Notes under the pieces: generated by a model | The model's input: the letters and a program-made list of their open reading frames with translations, nothing else | What the model was told of the DNA's origin: nothing | The model's database searches: none | Position numbers and translations under genes: made by a program | NCBI GenBank assembly: GCA_002746645.1 | Contig: PDPU01000024.1 | Coordinates: forward strand, 1 to 64,000 | DNA length: 64,000 bases | DNA from: Gammaproteobacteria bacterium | GTDB lineage: Bacteria > Pseudomonadota > Gammaproteobacteria > Granulosicoccales > Granulosicoccaceae | Direction: 5' to 3' | Part shown: positions 43,974 through 53,196 of the stretch, in pieces | Layout: each line of letters begins with the position of its first letter | How positions within the stretch are numbered: the stretch's first letter is position 1

Positions 43974-44936
43974 TCACTCCTCTTCGTGCGAGGCGACGCC
44001 GATTACCTCGTGGTCGGTTCCGTCCGTCGCTTCCGTCTCGGCGATGTCCGTGGTGGCGTCGTCCTCTGCCGACGACGCCGGTTTCGGCACGAAGTCGAGG
44101 ATCGCAAGTGTATCCGGATCGACCAGAGCGACACCGCTCGAGAATCGCGTCTTGTAGGAAAAGATGTCGACGTCGCCGCGTGTGAGATGCTGCTTTGTCA
44201 GCGCTTTTCCAACTTGATCTTCCATCTTCATTCCGGCCAGTGCCTTGTCGTCGAGCGCCGCTTTCCGGATCGAATCGTAGTGCTCGTCGTCGAAGGCCAC
44301 GTACTGGTCACTGCGCTCGTGTGGCTCGGGGTAGCCGTTGAGAAGGTCAGCGAGATAGCTGCCGAACTCGCCCGGACCGGGTGCGGGGGTGATGAACCGG
44401 TGTGTCTGCAGAAGGCCTGCGCTCGCGAGCCTGCGCGGTTCGATGTCGCGCTCGACGAGTTCCCTGTTGGCTTGTTCGTGGGCGTTCGCCGATACCGTCT
44501 GGAAGCTGTTGTCGGCAAACACCACTGCCACGGTCCGCTGGTGCCAGGTGGTGTAGAAGCCGTAGGTCAGGGCGGAGATCTGGACCATGGCGATCAGACT
44601 CATGTCGAGCAGCAGCTTCGGCTTGCCGGGCCGATACAGGATCAGCGTCAGTGAGGGGCCCAGCACGAGATCGACCATCGCCACGAGCTTCAGCCCCTGG
44701 ATACCACCGTCGATGAAGAAGAGTTCGCCCGGAAACCAGAACAGGATCATCATGGCCACGAGCGTGCTGAAGGCGAGGAGGCTCAGGCTCAGGTGAATGG
44801 CAAAGGCCTGGCCGACCGTCAGTGCGCGCCAGCCTCTGGCCCCGGCTACCTCGCCGGGGTTCGCGGAAGCGGTGATCCGGTTCGAGCCGGTGTCGGCAAG
44901 GTCGGTCAGGTAGCCTTTCGCAGTGGTATCGGCCAT
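43974..44936 (-). CDS. TfpX/TfpZ family type IV pilin accessory protein
   Basis: A 320-residue inner-membrane protein. Four membrane segments lie between residues 40 and 135: FAIHLSLSLLAFSTLVAMM, WFPGELFFIDGGIQGLKLV, VDLVLGPSLTLILY and MVQISALTYGFYTTW. This order, with the conserved VD-x-x-LGPxLTL and basic KPKLLLDMSLI, matches TfpX/TfpZ, which assist assembly of specific type IV pilins. A soluble, acidic C-terminal domain follows. No pilin gene is adjacent, so it is an orphan here. Its stop abuts that of the convergent beta-barrel gene. The 12-bp repeat at 45013 lies in its upstream region. Confidence 0.85.
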   Translation of the reverse strand: MADTTAKGYLTDLADTGSNRITASANPGEVAGARGWRALTVGQAFAIHLSLSLLAFSTLVAMMILFWFPGELFFIDGGIQGLKLVAMVDLVLGPSLTLILYRPGKPKLLLDMSLIAMVQISALTYGFYTTWHQRTVAVVFADNSFQTVSANAHEQANRELVERDIEPRRLASAGLLQTHRFITPAPGPGEFGSYLADLLNGYPEPHERSDQYVAFDDEHYDSIRKAALDDKALAGMKMEDQVGKALTKQHLTRGDVDIFSYKTRFSSGVALVDPDTLAILDFVPKPASSAEDDATTDIAETEATDGTDHEVIGVASHEEE

Positions 44937-45012
44937 CGTGGTCGTTTGCTCGAAGGTGGTTGCAACACCTCGAGGAAAGCAAGGTCGATACCAGTTGGCA
45001 GCCGGGTTCGCG

Positions 45013-45048
45013 GTCGCGGACGTGGTCGCGGACGTGGTCGCGGACGTG
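45013..45048. repeat. 12-bp tandem repeat between pilin accessory gene and argF
   Basis: Three perfect copies of GTCGCGGACGTG (45013-45024, 45025-45036, 45037-45048) are followed by a partial fourth. The array lies 77 bp upstream of the leftward TfpX/TfpZ start and 100 bp past argF. Confidence 0.9.
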
Positions 45049-45148
45049 GTCGTGTGTTCACGCGACGGGCACTGGCTCGTCGCGGCGGCTTGCGCTCGGT
45101 GCGCTTCGGGGGCGGAGGGCGCCCGTCAGCGCGCGCTTGTACCCCGCT

Positions 45149-46057
45149 TCAGCGTGTCTGCTCGTTGAACAGGAACTCCAGCAGTGCCTTCTGTGCGTGA
45201 AGCCGGTTTCCCGCTTCGGCCCAGACCACGCTCTGCGGGCCGTCGATGACATCGGCCGCGACTTCTTCGCCACGGTGTGCCGGCAGGCAGTGCATGAAGA
45301 GTGCGTTGTGTGCGCCACGTTCCATGAGCGGCGCCGTGACCTTGTAACCCGCGAACGCCTCTTCGCGTGCCTGCTGTTCCTCCTCCTGGCCCATGCTGGC
45401 CCAGACGTCGGTGACCACGAGATCGGCATGGTGGCAGGCTTCTTCGGGGCTGTCGACGCGAATGGCGTTGTTGCCGGCCTGTTCGAGGAGATCCTGATCC
45501 GGTCCGTAGCCTTCGGGACAGGCTATGCGAAGTTCGAAACCGAGCAGCAATGCGCAGTTGATGTAGGAATTGCACATGTTGTTGCCGTCTCCCACCCAGG
45601 CCACGCGTTTTCCGGCGATGTCGCCGCGATGCTCGAAGAAGGTCTGCATGTCGGCGAGGAGCTGGCAGGGATGGAGCAGGTCGGTCAGTGCGTTGATGAC
45701 GGGCACCGTACTCACGTCACTGAAACTCTCGAGTTCGGCCTGCGAGAAGGTGCGTATGGCCACGGCATCGACCATTTCGGAGAGAACCCGTGCGGTGTCT
45801 TCAAGGGGTTCGCCACGACCGAGCTGGGTGTCGTTCGGCGAGAGATACAGCGCCTTGCCGCCGAAATGCGCCATGCCGGTTTCGAAGGAAACGCGCGTGC
45901 GTGTGGAAGACTTTTCGAAGATCAGTGCCAGCACACGTCCGGGGAACAGCGCTTCGTTGCGGCCCTCGTGGTGAGCGCGGCGGAACTCGCTGCCACGGGC
46001 AATGATCCGGCGGAATTCGTCGGGGCTGAGGTCAAGTTCGGAAAGAAAGTGTCGCAT
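45149..46057 (-). CDS. argF: Ornithine carbamoyltransferase
   Basis: A 302-residue enzyme that condenses ornithine and carbamoyl phosphate to citrulline in arginine synthesis. The carbamoyl-phosphate loop STRTR is at residues 51-55. [19 protein letters not shown] contains the HPxQ motif, and [13 protein letters not shown] the HCLP ornithine-site cysteine. Length and motif order are standard. It lies 6 bp downstream of argD in the same direction, so the two arginine genes are co-transcribed. Confidence 0.97.
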   Translation of the reverse strand: MRHFLSELDLSPDEFRRIIARGSEFRRAHHEGRNEALFPGRVLALIFEKSSTRTRVSFETGMAHFGGKALYLSPNDTQLGRGEPLEDTARVLSEMVDAVAIRTFSQAELESFSDVSTVPVINALTDLLHPCQLLADMQTFFEHRGDIAGKRVAWVGDGNNMCNSYINCALLLGFELRIACPEGYGPDQDLLEQAGNNAIRVDSPEEACHHADLVVTDVWASMGQEEEQQAREEAFAGYKVTAPLMERGAHNALFMHCLPAHRGEEVAADVIDGPQSVVWAEAGNRLHAQKALLEFLFNEQTR

Positions 46058-46063
46058 GGTCGT

Positions 46064-47275
46064 TCAGTGTCCGGTTGCGGCTGGCTCTGCCGCTGCACGG
46101 CGGCTCTCCTCGAGGTGCGCGGCAATCACGTCGGTAACGCGTCGCGCAAGCTCATCGGCCTCGGCATCGGTGAGGATATAGGGTGGCAGAAGGCGTACCA
46201 CCCTGTCGGCCGTGACGTTGAGAAGGAGCCCCCGGTCAAGCGCCTTCCTGATGATCTCGCTGCAGGGAGACGCGAGTTCGATGCCGATCATGAGTCCCTT
46301 GCCGCGTACCTCGACCACCTCGGACTGATTGTGCAGGCCCTGTCGGATCGCATCGGTGATGCGTTTGCCGAGTTCGCCCGCGCGGGCAACGAGATGCTTG
46401 CTGTCGAGTTCCTCGATGACGGCAAGGCCGACACGGCACGCCAGGGGGTTGCCGCCGAAGGTGCTGCCGTGACTGCCCGGCTGAATGAGTTCGGCAGCGT
46501 TGCCTCGGGCGAGACAGGCACCGATGGGCATGCCGTTGCCGAGCGCCTTGGCCACGGTGATGACGTCGGGCACCACGGACTCGTGCTGGTAGGCGAACCA
46601 CTTGCCGGTCCTTCCCATGCCGCTCTGGATCTCGTCGAGGACCAGCAGCCAGCCGTGTTGCCGGCAGCGTTCGCCGACGGCCTCGAGATAACCGGGTTCG
46701 GGCACCAGTACTCCACCTTCGCCCTGGATCGGCTCGAGCATCACGGCCACGATGTCGTCGTGTGTGGCAGCCACCGCGTCGATCGCGGCAATGTCGTTGC
46801 AGCGTATTACGGAGAAACCGTCGAGCAGTGGCCCGAATCCGTTCTGGATCCTGGTGTTGCCGGTAGCCGAGATGGTGGCGAGAGTACGTCCGTGGAAGGC
46901 GGTGTCGGCGACGAGGATGCGCGGGTTCTCGATGCCTTTGCGATGCCCGTGCAGGCGGGCGATCTTGATCGCGGCCTCGTTTGCTTCGGCGCCGGAATTG
47001 CCGAAGAACACCTTGTCCATGCCGGCGAGTTCGCAGAGTTTCCGGCCGAGCGCTTCCTGCTCGGCGATGCCGAACCAGTTGCTGACGTGCATGAGTGTCG
47101 ACGCCTGCTCGGCAATGGCGCGGCTCACGGCCTCGTTGGCGTGCCCGAGCGCGCAGACGGCGACGCCACCGAGAGCGTCGAGATAGTCGCGCCCGTCGGT
47201 GTCGGTGAGGGTGATGCCCTTGCCGCTGGCAAAGGTCACGGGCAGCCGCCCGTAGGCGGACATCAGGGCTGTCAT
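46064..47275 (-). CDS. argD: Acetylornithine aminotransferase
   Basis: A 403-residue PLP-dependent class III aminotransferase that converts N-acetylglutamate semialdehyde to N-acetylornithine; it may also serve as succinyl-diaminopimelate transaminase. The start at 47275 fits family length; frames reaching 47473 run through non-homologous sequence. Motifs: FFGNSGAEANEAAIK (phosphate binding), AFHGRTLA, LLVLDEIQSGMGRTG with the PLP-contacting aspartate, and VAKALGNG with Schiff-base Lys243. Pairing with argF supports the arginine assignment over other ornithine-type transaminases. Confidence 0.95.
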   Translation of the reverse strand: MTALMSAYGRLPVTFASGKGITLTDTDGRDYLDALGGVAVCALGHANEAVSRAIAEQASTLMHVSNWFGIAEQEALGRKLCELAGMDKVFFGNSGAEANEAAIKIARLHGHRKGIENPRILVADTAFHGRTLATISATGNTRIQNGFGPLLDGFSVIRCNDIAAIDAVAATHDDIVAVMLEPIQGEGGVLVPEPGYLEAVGERCRQHGWLLVLDEIQSGMGRTGKWFAYQHESVVPDVITVAKALGNGMPIGACLARGNAAELIQPGSHGSTFGGNPLACRVGLAVIEELDSKHLVARAGELGKRITDAIRQGLHNQSEVVEVRGKGLMIGIELASPCSEIIRKALDRGLLLNVTADRVVRLLPPYILTDAEADELARRVTDVIAAHLEESRRAAAEPAATGH

Positions 47276-47526
47276 GGGAGTTTGTCCTTCCGCGATGCGG
47301 CCCGCCTCGCTCACGGTGCAGGCCAAACGACAATGACACCATGCCGACGTGCGCTTTGCAAGCACTGCGCTGCGCTGTCGAGTTCTTCCCTGCCGATGCC
47401 GAACGACGCCCCCGCAGAGTGCCATCGGGTAGAATCTGCAGCGACAGTCCTCTGTTGATCTCCGCTCTCGCATGGCGAACGGATCAACGGTTATCCCATC
47501 CAGCGACCCGAGAAAGGAGCAACAAC

Positions 47527-48129
47527 ATGGCCTTCGAATTCCCCGACCTGCCCTACGACTTCACCGCACTCGAGCCGAGCATCGATGCGCGCACCATGGA
47601 AATCCACTACGATCGCCATCACCGCACCTACTTCAAGAACTTCACCGACAAGGTCGACGGCACGCCGCTGGCCGACAAGTCGCTCGAAGAGGTCATGAAG
47701 AGCATCGATGCGAGCACCGACAAGGCCATCCGCAACAACGGCGGCGGCTACTACAACCACATCATGTACTGGAACTCGATGTGCCATGGTGGCAGCGCTC
47801 CGAGCAGTGCGTTCGAGGAAGCGGTCAAGAGTGCCTTCGGCTCGATGGACGAACTCAGGGCGAAGCTCAAGGCCGCCGGCATCGGTCAGTTCGGTTCGGG
47901 CTTTGCATGGCTGATCGTCAGGGACGGCAAGCTCGAGGTCACTTCCACGCCGAACCAGGACAACCCCCTGATGCCGGTGGCCGAAGTACAGGGCACGCCC
48001 ATCCTCGGACTCGATGTCTGGGAGCACGCCTACTACCTCAAGTTCCAGAACAAGCGCCCCGACTACATCGACGAGTGGTTCTCGGTGGTCGACTGGGCCA
48101 GCACTTCGGAACGTTTCGCGGCGGTCTGA
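47527..48129 (+). CDS. Superoxide dismutase, Mn/Fe family
   Basis: A 200-residue iron/manganese superoxide dismutase, start fixed by AAGGAG 8 bp upstream. Metal ligands are His27 (EIHYDRHH), His78 (GGYYNHIMYWNSM), Asp162 and His166 (GLDVWEHAYYLKF). The residue discriminating Fe and Mn types fits the Mn (or cambialistic) form: glycines precede the second ligand (NNGGGYYNH) and a glutamine occurs in TPNQDNPLMP (Gln143). GSGFAW replaces the more common GSGWAW. The Grx4 gene follows after 88 bp; the two may share oxidative-stress expression. Confidence 0.95.
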   Translation: MAFEFPDLPYDFTALEPSIDARTMEIHYDRHHRTYFKNFTDKVDGTPLADKSLEEVMKSIDASTDKAIRNNGGGYYNHIMYWNSMCHGGSAPSSAFEEAVKSAFGSMDELRAKLKAAGIGQFGSGFAWLIVRDGKLEVTSTPNQDNPLMPVAEVQGTPILGLDVWEHAYYLKFQNKRPDYIDEWFSVVDWASTSERFAAV

Positions 48130-48217
48130 ACCCGCGTTTCACCAACACGCCACGCGGGCCTTCGCAGGCTCGCGTGGCAGATTCACGAGCAGCAGATTCG
48201 CGAGTAACGGAAAGATC

Positions 48218-48556
48218 ATGAGTGAACAACCCGAAGACGTCATGACGCGGATCCGGAAGCAGATCGACGAAAACCCCGTCATCGTCTACATGAAAGGCAC
48301 GCCGGACATGCCCATGTGTGGATTCTCGATGCGTACGGCGGAGGCCTTGAAGGCCTGCAACCGCGAATTTGCCTGGGTCAACATCATTGCCGATCCGGCC
48401 ATTCGCGAGGTATTGCCCACGGTGTCCGACTGGCCGACCTTTCCGCAACTCTACATCGAAGGTGAACTCGTCGGTGGTTGTGACATCACCCTGCAACTGG
48501 CCGAAAGCGGCGAGTTGCAGGGCATGATCGACAAGGCGGCAAATCAGGACGCCTGA
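48218..48556 (+). CDS. grxD: Monothiol glutaredoxin, Grx4 type
   Basis: A 112-residue CGFS glutaredoxin (Cys34 in MPMCGFSM), which binds a [2Fe-2S] cluster with glutathione and delivers or stores Fe-S clusters. Family motifs are VIVYMKGTPDMP, SDWPTFPQLYIEGELVGGCD and LQGMIDKA. Length matches E. coli GrxD. It stands downstream of the superoxide dismutase gene on the same strand. Confidence 0.96.
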   Translation: MSEQPEDVMTRIRKQIDENPVIVYMKGTPDMPMCGFSMRTAEALKACNREFAWVNIIADPAIREVLPTVSDWPTFPQLYIEGELVGGCDITLQLAESGELQGMIDKAANQDA

Positions 48557-48693
48557 CGGCCCGAGTGCCTGACACGGTGCAGCCGCAGTGATCGGACAGC
48601 CGCTGGCAACCTGTCCGGATTGCCACGGACGGCCACTGTCGCAGCATCATCGCAGCCGGGATCGTCGCGAGGCTGATCGAATGCAGGCCTCAC

Positions 48694-49353
48694 TCAGAGC
48701 GGGGTGTCGCCATCGGTCACCTCGCCGGGGTCGCCGCGGTGCATCAGTTCCCATCGATTGACCACGGCGCAGAAGAGCTCCGCCGTGCGCCGCGTGTCGT
48801 AGATGGCCGAGTGCGCTTCGTTGGTATCCCAGTCCATGCCGGCGGCGGTGGCGGCGCGCGCCAGCACCGTCTGCCCGTAGGCAAGGCCACCGAGCGTCAC
48901 CGTGTCGAAGCAACTGAAGGGATGGAAGGGGTTCTTGCGAATGCCGGCGCGATCGGCTGCCGCGTGCACGAACTTCAGATCGAAGAAGGCATTGTGGCCG
49001 ACGAGAATGGCGCGCGTGCAACCCGCTGCGCTGACGGCTTCGCGCACCGGCCTGAAGATGTAGTCGAGCGCATCGCGCTCGGTGCGTGCGGCGCGCAGCG
49101 GGTGGAAGGGGTCGATGCCGTTGATCTCGAGCGATTTTTCCTCGATGTTCGCGCCATCGAAGGGAATCACGTGCGTGGATACGTTCTTGACCGGTTGCAG
49201 CAGGCCGTCTTCGTCGAGATCCAGCAGCACGGCCGCGATTTCGAGCAGCGCATCGGTCTGTTCGTTGAAGCCGCCCGTTTCCACATCCACCACCACGGGA
49301 AGGTAGCCGCGGAAGCGATCCTGCAGACGGAAGTGTCGTCCGGGTTGATACAT
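48694..49353 (-). CDS. rnt: Ribonuclease T
   Basis: A 219-residue DEDDh 3'-5' exonuclease that trims the 3' ends of tRNA and other stable RNAs. Catalytic residues fall at E. coli numbering: Asp23 and Glu25 ([10 protein letters not shown]), Asp125 ([10 protein letters not shown]), His181 and Asp186 ([13 protein letters not shown]). The aromatic and basic patches of the family are retained. RNase T is characteristic of gammaproteobacteria, so this gene helps place the organism. Confidence 0.96.
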   Translation of the reverse strand: MYQPGRHFRLQDRFRGYLPVVVDVETGGFNEQTDALLEIAAVLLDLDEDGLLQPVKNVSTHVIPFDGANIEEKSLEINGIDPFHPLRAARTERDALDYIFRPVREAVSAAGCTRAILVGHNAFFDLKFVHAAADRAGIRKNPFHPFSCFDTVTLGGLAYGQTVLARAATAAGMDWDTNEAHSAIYDTRRTAELFCAVVNRWELMHRGDPGEVTDGDTPL

Positions 49354-49482
49354 GCCGTTCTGTCATCTCGCTGTCGGCTGACAGCGAGGGCATCATACAT
49401 GATGCGGTGATACCATCGAAGCCCTCACTGCGCTGACAGAGCGCCCCGCCTCGCCTCGGAAAACCATTGTCGACAGGCTCCC

Positions 49483-50217
49483 ATGAACGATCTGCTCGGC
49501 CAGTATGTGCGCATCGCGCTGTTGCAGGGCAAGCCGCAGGATCTTCCCGGCGACTCGCGCCAACTCCGAATCGGCGTTGCGCTCTCGTTCGTCATGTACG
49601 TGCTGCTCGAATCTCAGGTCAGCGGACTGGCGCTCGGTGTCGCCACGGCGCTGCTCGATATCGGTCTCAGTGCGCTGACCATGTGGCTGGCACTCGTCGC
49701 CTGGAATCGAACCGAGCGGTTCAATCAGGCCTTCGGTGCACTGTCGGGCGCATCGGCGGTGATTGCCGTGGCAGCGGCGCCGATGTTCCTGATGCTGCCG
49801 GCAGTGGCCGAGGAGGGGCAGCGCCTCTCGCCGGTCATCGGCTATTCCTTCTTTCTCATGGTGTGGTCGCTGTCGCTGCTTGGCTTCGTCATTCGCCACA
49901 CCTTTACCGTATCGATGCCCATCAGTGTCATTGCGGCCGTCGTGGTATTCGTGCTGCTGACAAACATACAGTACAGCCTGCTTGCCTGGCTGCGGCCGGA
50001 GGCAGCGGAGAGTCAAGTCTCTGACGTTGATGCGGAGGTTTTTCCGGCCCGGGCCGTATCGGAGTCTGCATTCATGTCCGCAACAGGCCGGAAATCTGTT
50101 GCGGAAGCGCTACTGTTGGTAACAGATGACAACATTCGGTGTCCTGAAATACCAGTGGAGGTTTCATCAGGTAATGTCACCGGCGTGTCCGGTGCAACGG
50201 AGGCCGGGCTTGTATGA
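49483..50217 (+). CDS. Multi-pass membrane protein of unknown function
   Basis: A 244-residue protein. A short amphipathic N-terminus (LLGQYVRIALLQGKPQDLPG) is followed by about five hydrophobic segments between residues 30 and 165 (for example LALGVATALLDIGLSALTMW and FFLMVWSLSLLGFVI). A hydrophilic tail of about 75 residues follows, rich in Glu, Ser and Val and lacking a recognisable domain. The overall layout recalls Yip1-like or small membrane-stress proteins, but no family is assigned. It precedes the kinase gene by 95 bp on the same strand. Confidence 0.7.
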   Translation: MNDLLGQYVRIALLQGKPQDLPGDSRQLRIGVALSFVMYVLLESQVSGLALGVATALLDIGLSALTMWLALVAWNRTERFNQAFGALSGASAVIAVAAAPMFLMLPAVAEEGQRLSPVIGYSFFLMVWSLSLLGFVIRHTFTVSMPISVIAAVVVFVLLTNIQYSLLAWLRPEAAESQVSDVDAEVFPARAVSESAFMSATGRKSVAEALLLVTDDNIRCPEIPVEVSSGNVTGVSGATEAGLV

Positions 50218-50312
50218 ACCAGTGTTTCAGGGTGTCGAAACCGGAATTACATTGCAAAATGCTCATGATATGATCTGCTTGTCCAGTCAACACGCGAGTT
50301 TCCAGGCATCAC

Positions 50313-51761
50313 GTGCCGGCATCAATTTCTACAGCGGAAGCGGTGGCAGTGGCCGTCGATGATCGTGTGAAGGAATACCAGGGCGATGCTGCCGCAAGGC
50401 AGGCAGCAGAGCCGAGAAAGACCGGAGGGAAATCCGACTCATCAGCACCTCGGCTCAAGCCTCTCGACATCAAGGCGCCCGATCGCATCGGCCGATACAC
50501 CATCGGCAAGCGTATCGGGTCGGGTACCTGTGGTGTTGTCCACCTTGCCGAGGATGAACTCCTCCGGCGCACCGTCGCCATCAAGCTCTCACCCGTGGGA
50601 GAAACCAATATTTCCACCGGCAAGGTTCCGGGGGCGCAGCGCGCCTACCAGACCGAAATCGTTGCTGCCGGTCAGCTTGCGCATCCGAATATCGTCACGG
50701 TCTTCGACGCCGGTCAGTACGAGGATCTCAACTATCTTGTCATGGAGGTGGTCGAAGGCTCGTCCCTGAAGGAGTTCGGCAAGGGGCGTGAACTCCTGCC
50801 CGTGCACCGCGCTCTCGAAGTCATCGTCGATTGTTGCACGGCGCTCGACTACTCCCATCGTCGCGGCATACTCCATCGCGACATCAAGCCCGCCAACATC
50901 ATGCTCGGCAAGGATGGCTCGGTGAAGATCCTCGATTTCGGGATTGCCGTCGGGCTTCGGGACATCGGTGGCCTCAACCGTCACGGGCCGACGCTCGGTA
51001 CCCCGAACTACATGTCACCCGAGCAGATTCTCGGTCACGAACTTGGCGCCGCCAGCGATTTCTACTCACTGGGTACCGTGCTGTTCGAAATGCTTACCGG
51101 GCGGCAGCTCTTCAAGGCGAGGAAGGTCAAGGAGCTTTTCCGCACCGTCGTGCAGCAGCCGGCGCCGCGGCTCGATGAAGTCAATCCGTCGATGGAAAAG
51201 GGTCTTGCCGACGTGCTCGCCAAGGCGCTTGCCAAGAAGCCGAAGGATCGCTTCCAGAGCGGCCGGGAGATGGCACAGGCGATCGAACCCTGGATCGAGA
51301 ACTATCGCCTTGTCGAAGAGCGCCCGAATGCCCAGTTGCGTTTCATTCGCCAGCTTCAGAAGCAGGCGTTCTTCGAAGGCTTTTCGGATGTCGAGGTAGC
51401 GCGGCTGCTCGAGATCGTCACGGTCAGGAGCTTCAGCGCCGGCGAGGTACTCGTTGCGGCAGGAGATGCCGAGCGCCGTCTCTTCATCATTACCGATGGC
51501 ATGGCCAGGCGCGAGCGTGATGGCCAGCTGGTCGAGGTTGTCGGGGAAGGCGCGGCCGTCGGTGCCGAGGCCTTCGTCAACGGTGCGCCCGAGCCCGAAA
51601 GCACTCAGGCCATGACCACGGTGAACGCGCTCGAACTCACGAGCGACGCGCTCAGCAACCTGCCACCGCGCATCCACCTGCGTTACTTCCGGCACATCTC
51701 GTCACTGCTGGCGCGGCAGTCGGCAGGTGCGGCCAGCCTGCAGCCCGACTGCGCGCTCTGA
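50313..51761 (+). CDS. Serine/threonine protein kinase fused to cyclic-nucleotide-binding-like domain
   Basis: A 482-residue Hanks-type kinase. Residues 60-330 are the kinase domain: glycine loop IGSGTCGVV, Lys91 in VAIKLS, HRDIKPAN (catalytic Asp190), DFG (208-210) and TPNYMSPEQIL. Residues 345-470 resemble a CAP/cNMP-binding beta-roll (FFEGFSDVEVARLLEIV, GEVLVAAGDAERRLFIITDG, GEGAAVGAEAFVNG). The phosphate-binding cassette is not classical, so nucleotide binding is uncertain. Translation starts at GTG; the first 55 residues are low-complexity. No membrane helix is seen, so it is cytosolic. The combination suggests ligand-controlled phosphorylation; targets are unknown. Confidence 0.9.
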   Translation: MPASISTAEAVAVAVDDRVKEYQGDAAARQAAEPRKTGGKSDSSAPRLKPLDIKAPDRIGRYTIGKRIGSGTCGVVHLAEDELLRRTVAIKLSPVGETNISTGKVPGAQRAYQTEIVAAGQLAHPNIVTVFDAGQYEDLNYLVMEVVEGSSLKEFGKGRELLPVHRALEVIVDCCTALDYSHRRGILHRDIKPANIMLGKDGSVKILDFGIAVGLRDIGGLNRHGPTLGTPNYMSPEQILGHELGAASDFYSLGTVLFEMLTGRQLFKARKVKELFRTVVQQPAPRLDEVNPSMEKGLADVLAKALAKKPKDRFQSGREMAQAIEPWIENYRLVEERPNAQLRFIRQLQKQAFFEGFSDVEVARLLEIVTVRSFSAGEVLVAAGDAERRLFIITDGMARRERDGQLVEVVGEGAAVGAEAFVNGAPEPESTQAMTTVNALELTSDALSNLPPRIHLRYFRHISSLLARQSAGAASLQPDCAL

Positions 51762-51869
51762 GTTGTTCCGTTTCTGACCGCGTGTGCTGGAGTCAGCCCC
51801 TTGACTGCGTACGCTGAGTCATCCCTGACTGCGAGCGTGCCTCATTTCTGACTGCGCGCGCGCCGCTGC
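51747..51869. repeat. Decayed 23-29-bp repeat array spanning two convergent stop codons
   Basis: Units beginning GACTGCG or GACCGCG start at 51747, 51776, 51803, 51827 and 51850, with consensus GACTGCGNNCGCTGAGTCAT and spacing of 29, 27, 24 and 23 bp. The first lies in the kinase C-terminus, the last in the galE C-terminus, so the array forms the end of both genes. Confidence 0.7.
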
Positions 51870-52849
51870 AGTTCGCGTTCCCACTCCAGCGACGTGCGCA
51901 CGATGGTGTCGAGATCGTCGAATCTGGGCGTCCAGTCCAGTGTCTTGTGGATGCGATCGGTGGCGGCGATCAGTGATGGCGGGTCACCCGCGCGGCGCTC
52001 TTCCTCGATCACCTTGATCGGCTCACCATGCACGCGCTCCACGGCGTCGATGACTTCGCGCACGCTGAAGCCGTGGCCGTAGCCACAGTTCATGAGTGTT
52101 GAATCGCCGCCGGACCGGAGATAGTCGAGTGAAGCCAGGTGTGCGTCGGCGAGGTCGCTCACGTGGATGTAGTCGCGGACGCCGGTGCCGTCGCGGGTGG
52201 GGTAGTCGGTGCCGAACACGTACAGTTGCTCGCGCTTGCCCACGGCCACTTCCGCTGCCACCTTGATCAGCAACGTGGCATTCGGTGATGACTGGCCGAT
52301 GCAACCGTCGGGGTCGGAGCCGGCGACATTGAAGTAGCGAAGAATCACGTGCTTGAGTGGCGTCACGGCGGAAAGGTCCCGAAGCATGGTTTCCGACATG
52401 AGCTTCGAGGTACCGTAGGGGTTGATGGGTGCCGTGGGGGTGTCTTCGACGCAGGGTTCATCGGCGTTTTCCGGTATGCCATAGGTGGCAGCCGTTGACG
52501 AGAAGATGAATTGTCGGACATCGGTGTTGCGGCAGGCCTCGAGCAGGTTTCGGGTGCTGCAGGTGTTGTTGCCGTAGTATTTCAGGGGGTCGGAAACGCT
52601 CTCGGGCACCACCGTACTGGCCGCAAAGTGAATCACCGTGTCGATGTCGTTGTCGGTGATGATGCTTTCGACGAGGGCGCGGTCGCCCGTCTTGCCGACC
52701 ACGAGTTCGCCGTGCAGCACCGCCTCGGCATTGCCCGTGGAGAGATCGTCGAGCACCACGATGCGTTCGCCGCGTTCACCGAGGAGTTTCACGGTGTGGC
52801 TGCCGATGTAGCCGGCGCCGCCGGTAACGAGAATGCCCTTGTGGCTCAT
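51842..52849 (-). CDS. galE: UDP-glucose 4-epimerase
   Basis: A 335-residue extended short-chain dehydrogenase that interconverts UDP-glucose and UDP-galactose. The start at 52849 places GGAGYIGSHTV (NAD-binding) at residue 10. Ser118 (FSSTAATYG) and Tyr145/Lys149 (NPYGTSK) form the catalytic set. TRDGTGVRDYIHVSDLADAH is the characteristic GalE segment. It supplies UDP-galactose for surface polysaccharides and could serve the glycan cluster at 17-24 kb. The last few residues come from the repeat array shared with the convergent kinase gene. Confidence 0.95.
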   Translation of the reverse strand: MSHKGILVTGGAGYIGSHTVKLLGERGERIVVLDDLSTGNAEAVLHGELVVGKTGDRALVESIITDNDIDTVIHFAASTVVPESVSDPLKYYGNNTCSTRNLLEACRNTDVRQFIFSSTAATYGIPENADEPCVEDTPTAPINPYGTSKLMSETMLRDLSAVTPLKHVILRYFNVAGSDPDGCIGQSSPNATLLIKVAAEVAVGKREQLYVFGTDYPTRDGTGVRDYIHVSDLADAHLASLDYLRSGGDSTLMNCGYGHGFSVREVIDAVERVHGEPIKVIEEERRAGDPPSLIAATDRIHKTLDWTPRFDDLDTIVRTSLEWERELQRRARSQK

Positions 52850-53196
52850 ACCTTGTATGTCCCCTTTGATGTCGTCAGAGTGTTGACGGCTTGCTTGCGC
52901 CACCTTCGAGGTCTGTTTCCGGAGGCGAATGCCGATGAGTACGACAGCCACCGAAAGGGCCATCGCACAATGGATACAACCTTTCGGTACATGCACATTC
53001 AATGCCTTCACGGATGAATGTCATGCTGACCTTGATCGGAAAGGGCAGGGCGCCGAGTGTACCATCGGCATTCTGCTGAGCGATCGCCTTACTCGATGCC
53101 TGTACGGCACCGGCACGCTGCATCGACTGCGCGTCAGCGACGATACGCCCACCTGTGGCCCAGCCACCGGGGTAAGCCAACCGGGAAGAGCCAGTC
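52850..53196. other. Divergent intergenic region between galE and AddB-like gene
   Basis: I see no supported gene in this 347-bp stretch. Short frames on both strands lack motifs and ribosome binding sites. It should hold the promoters for the leftward galE and the rightward nuclease/helicase pair, but no clear consensus hexamer pair is visible. Confidence 0.5.

Noticed and set aside
45013..45148. Arginine-rich reading frame produced by the 12-bp repeat
   Set aside because: The frame exists only because the repeat length is a multiple of three; it has no start signal and runs into the argF 3' end.
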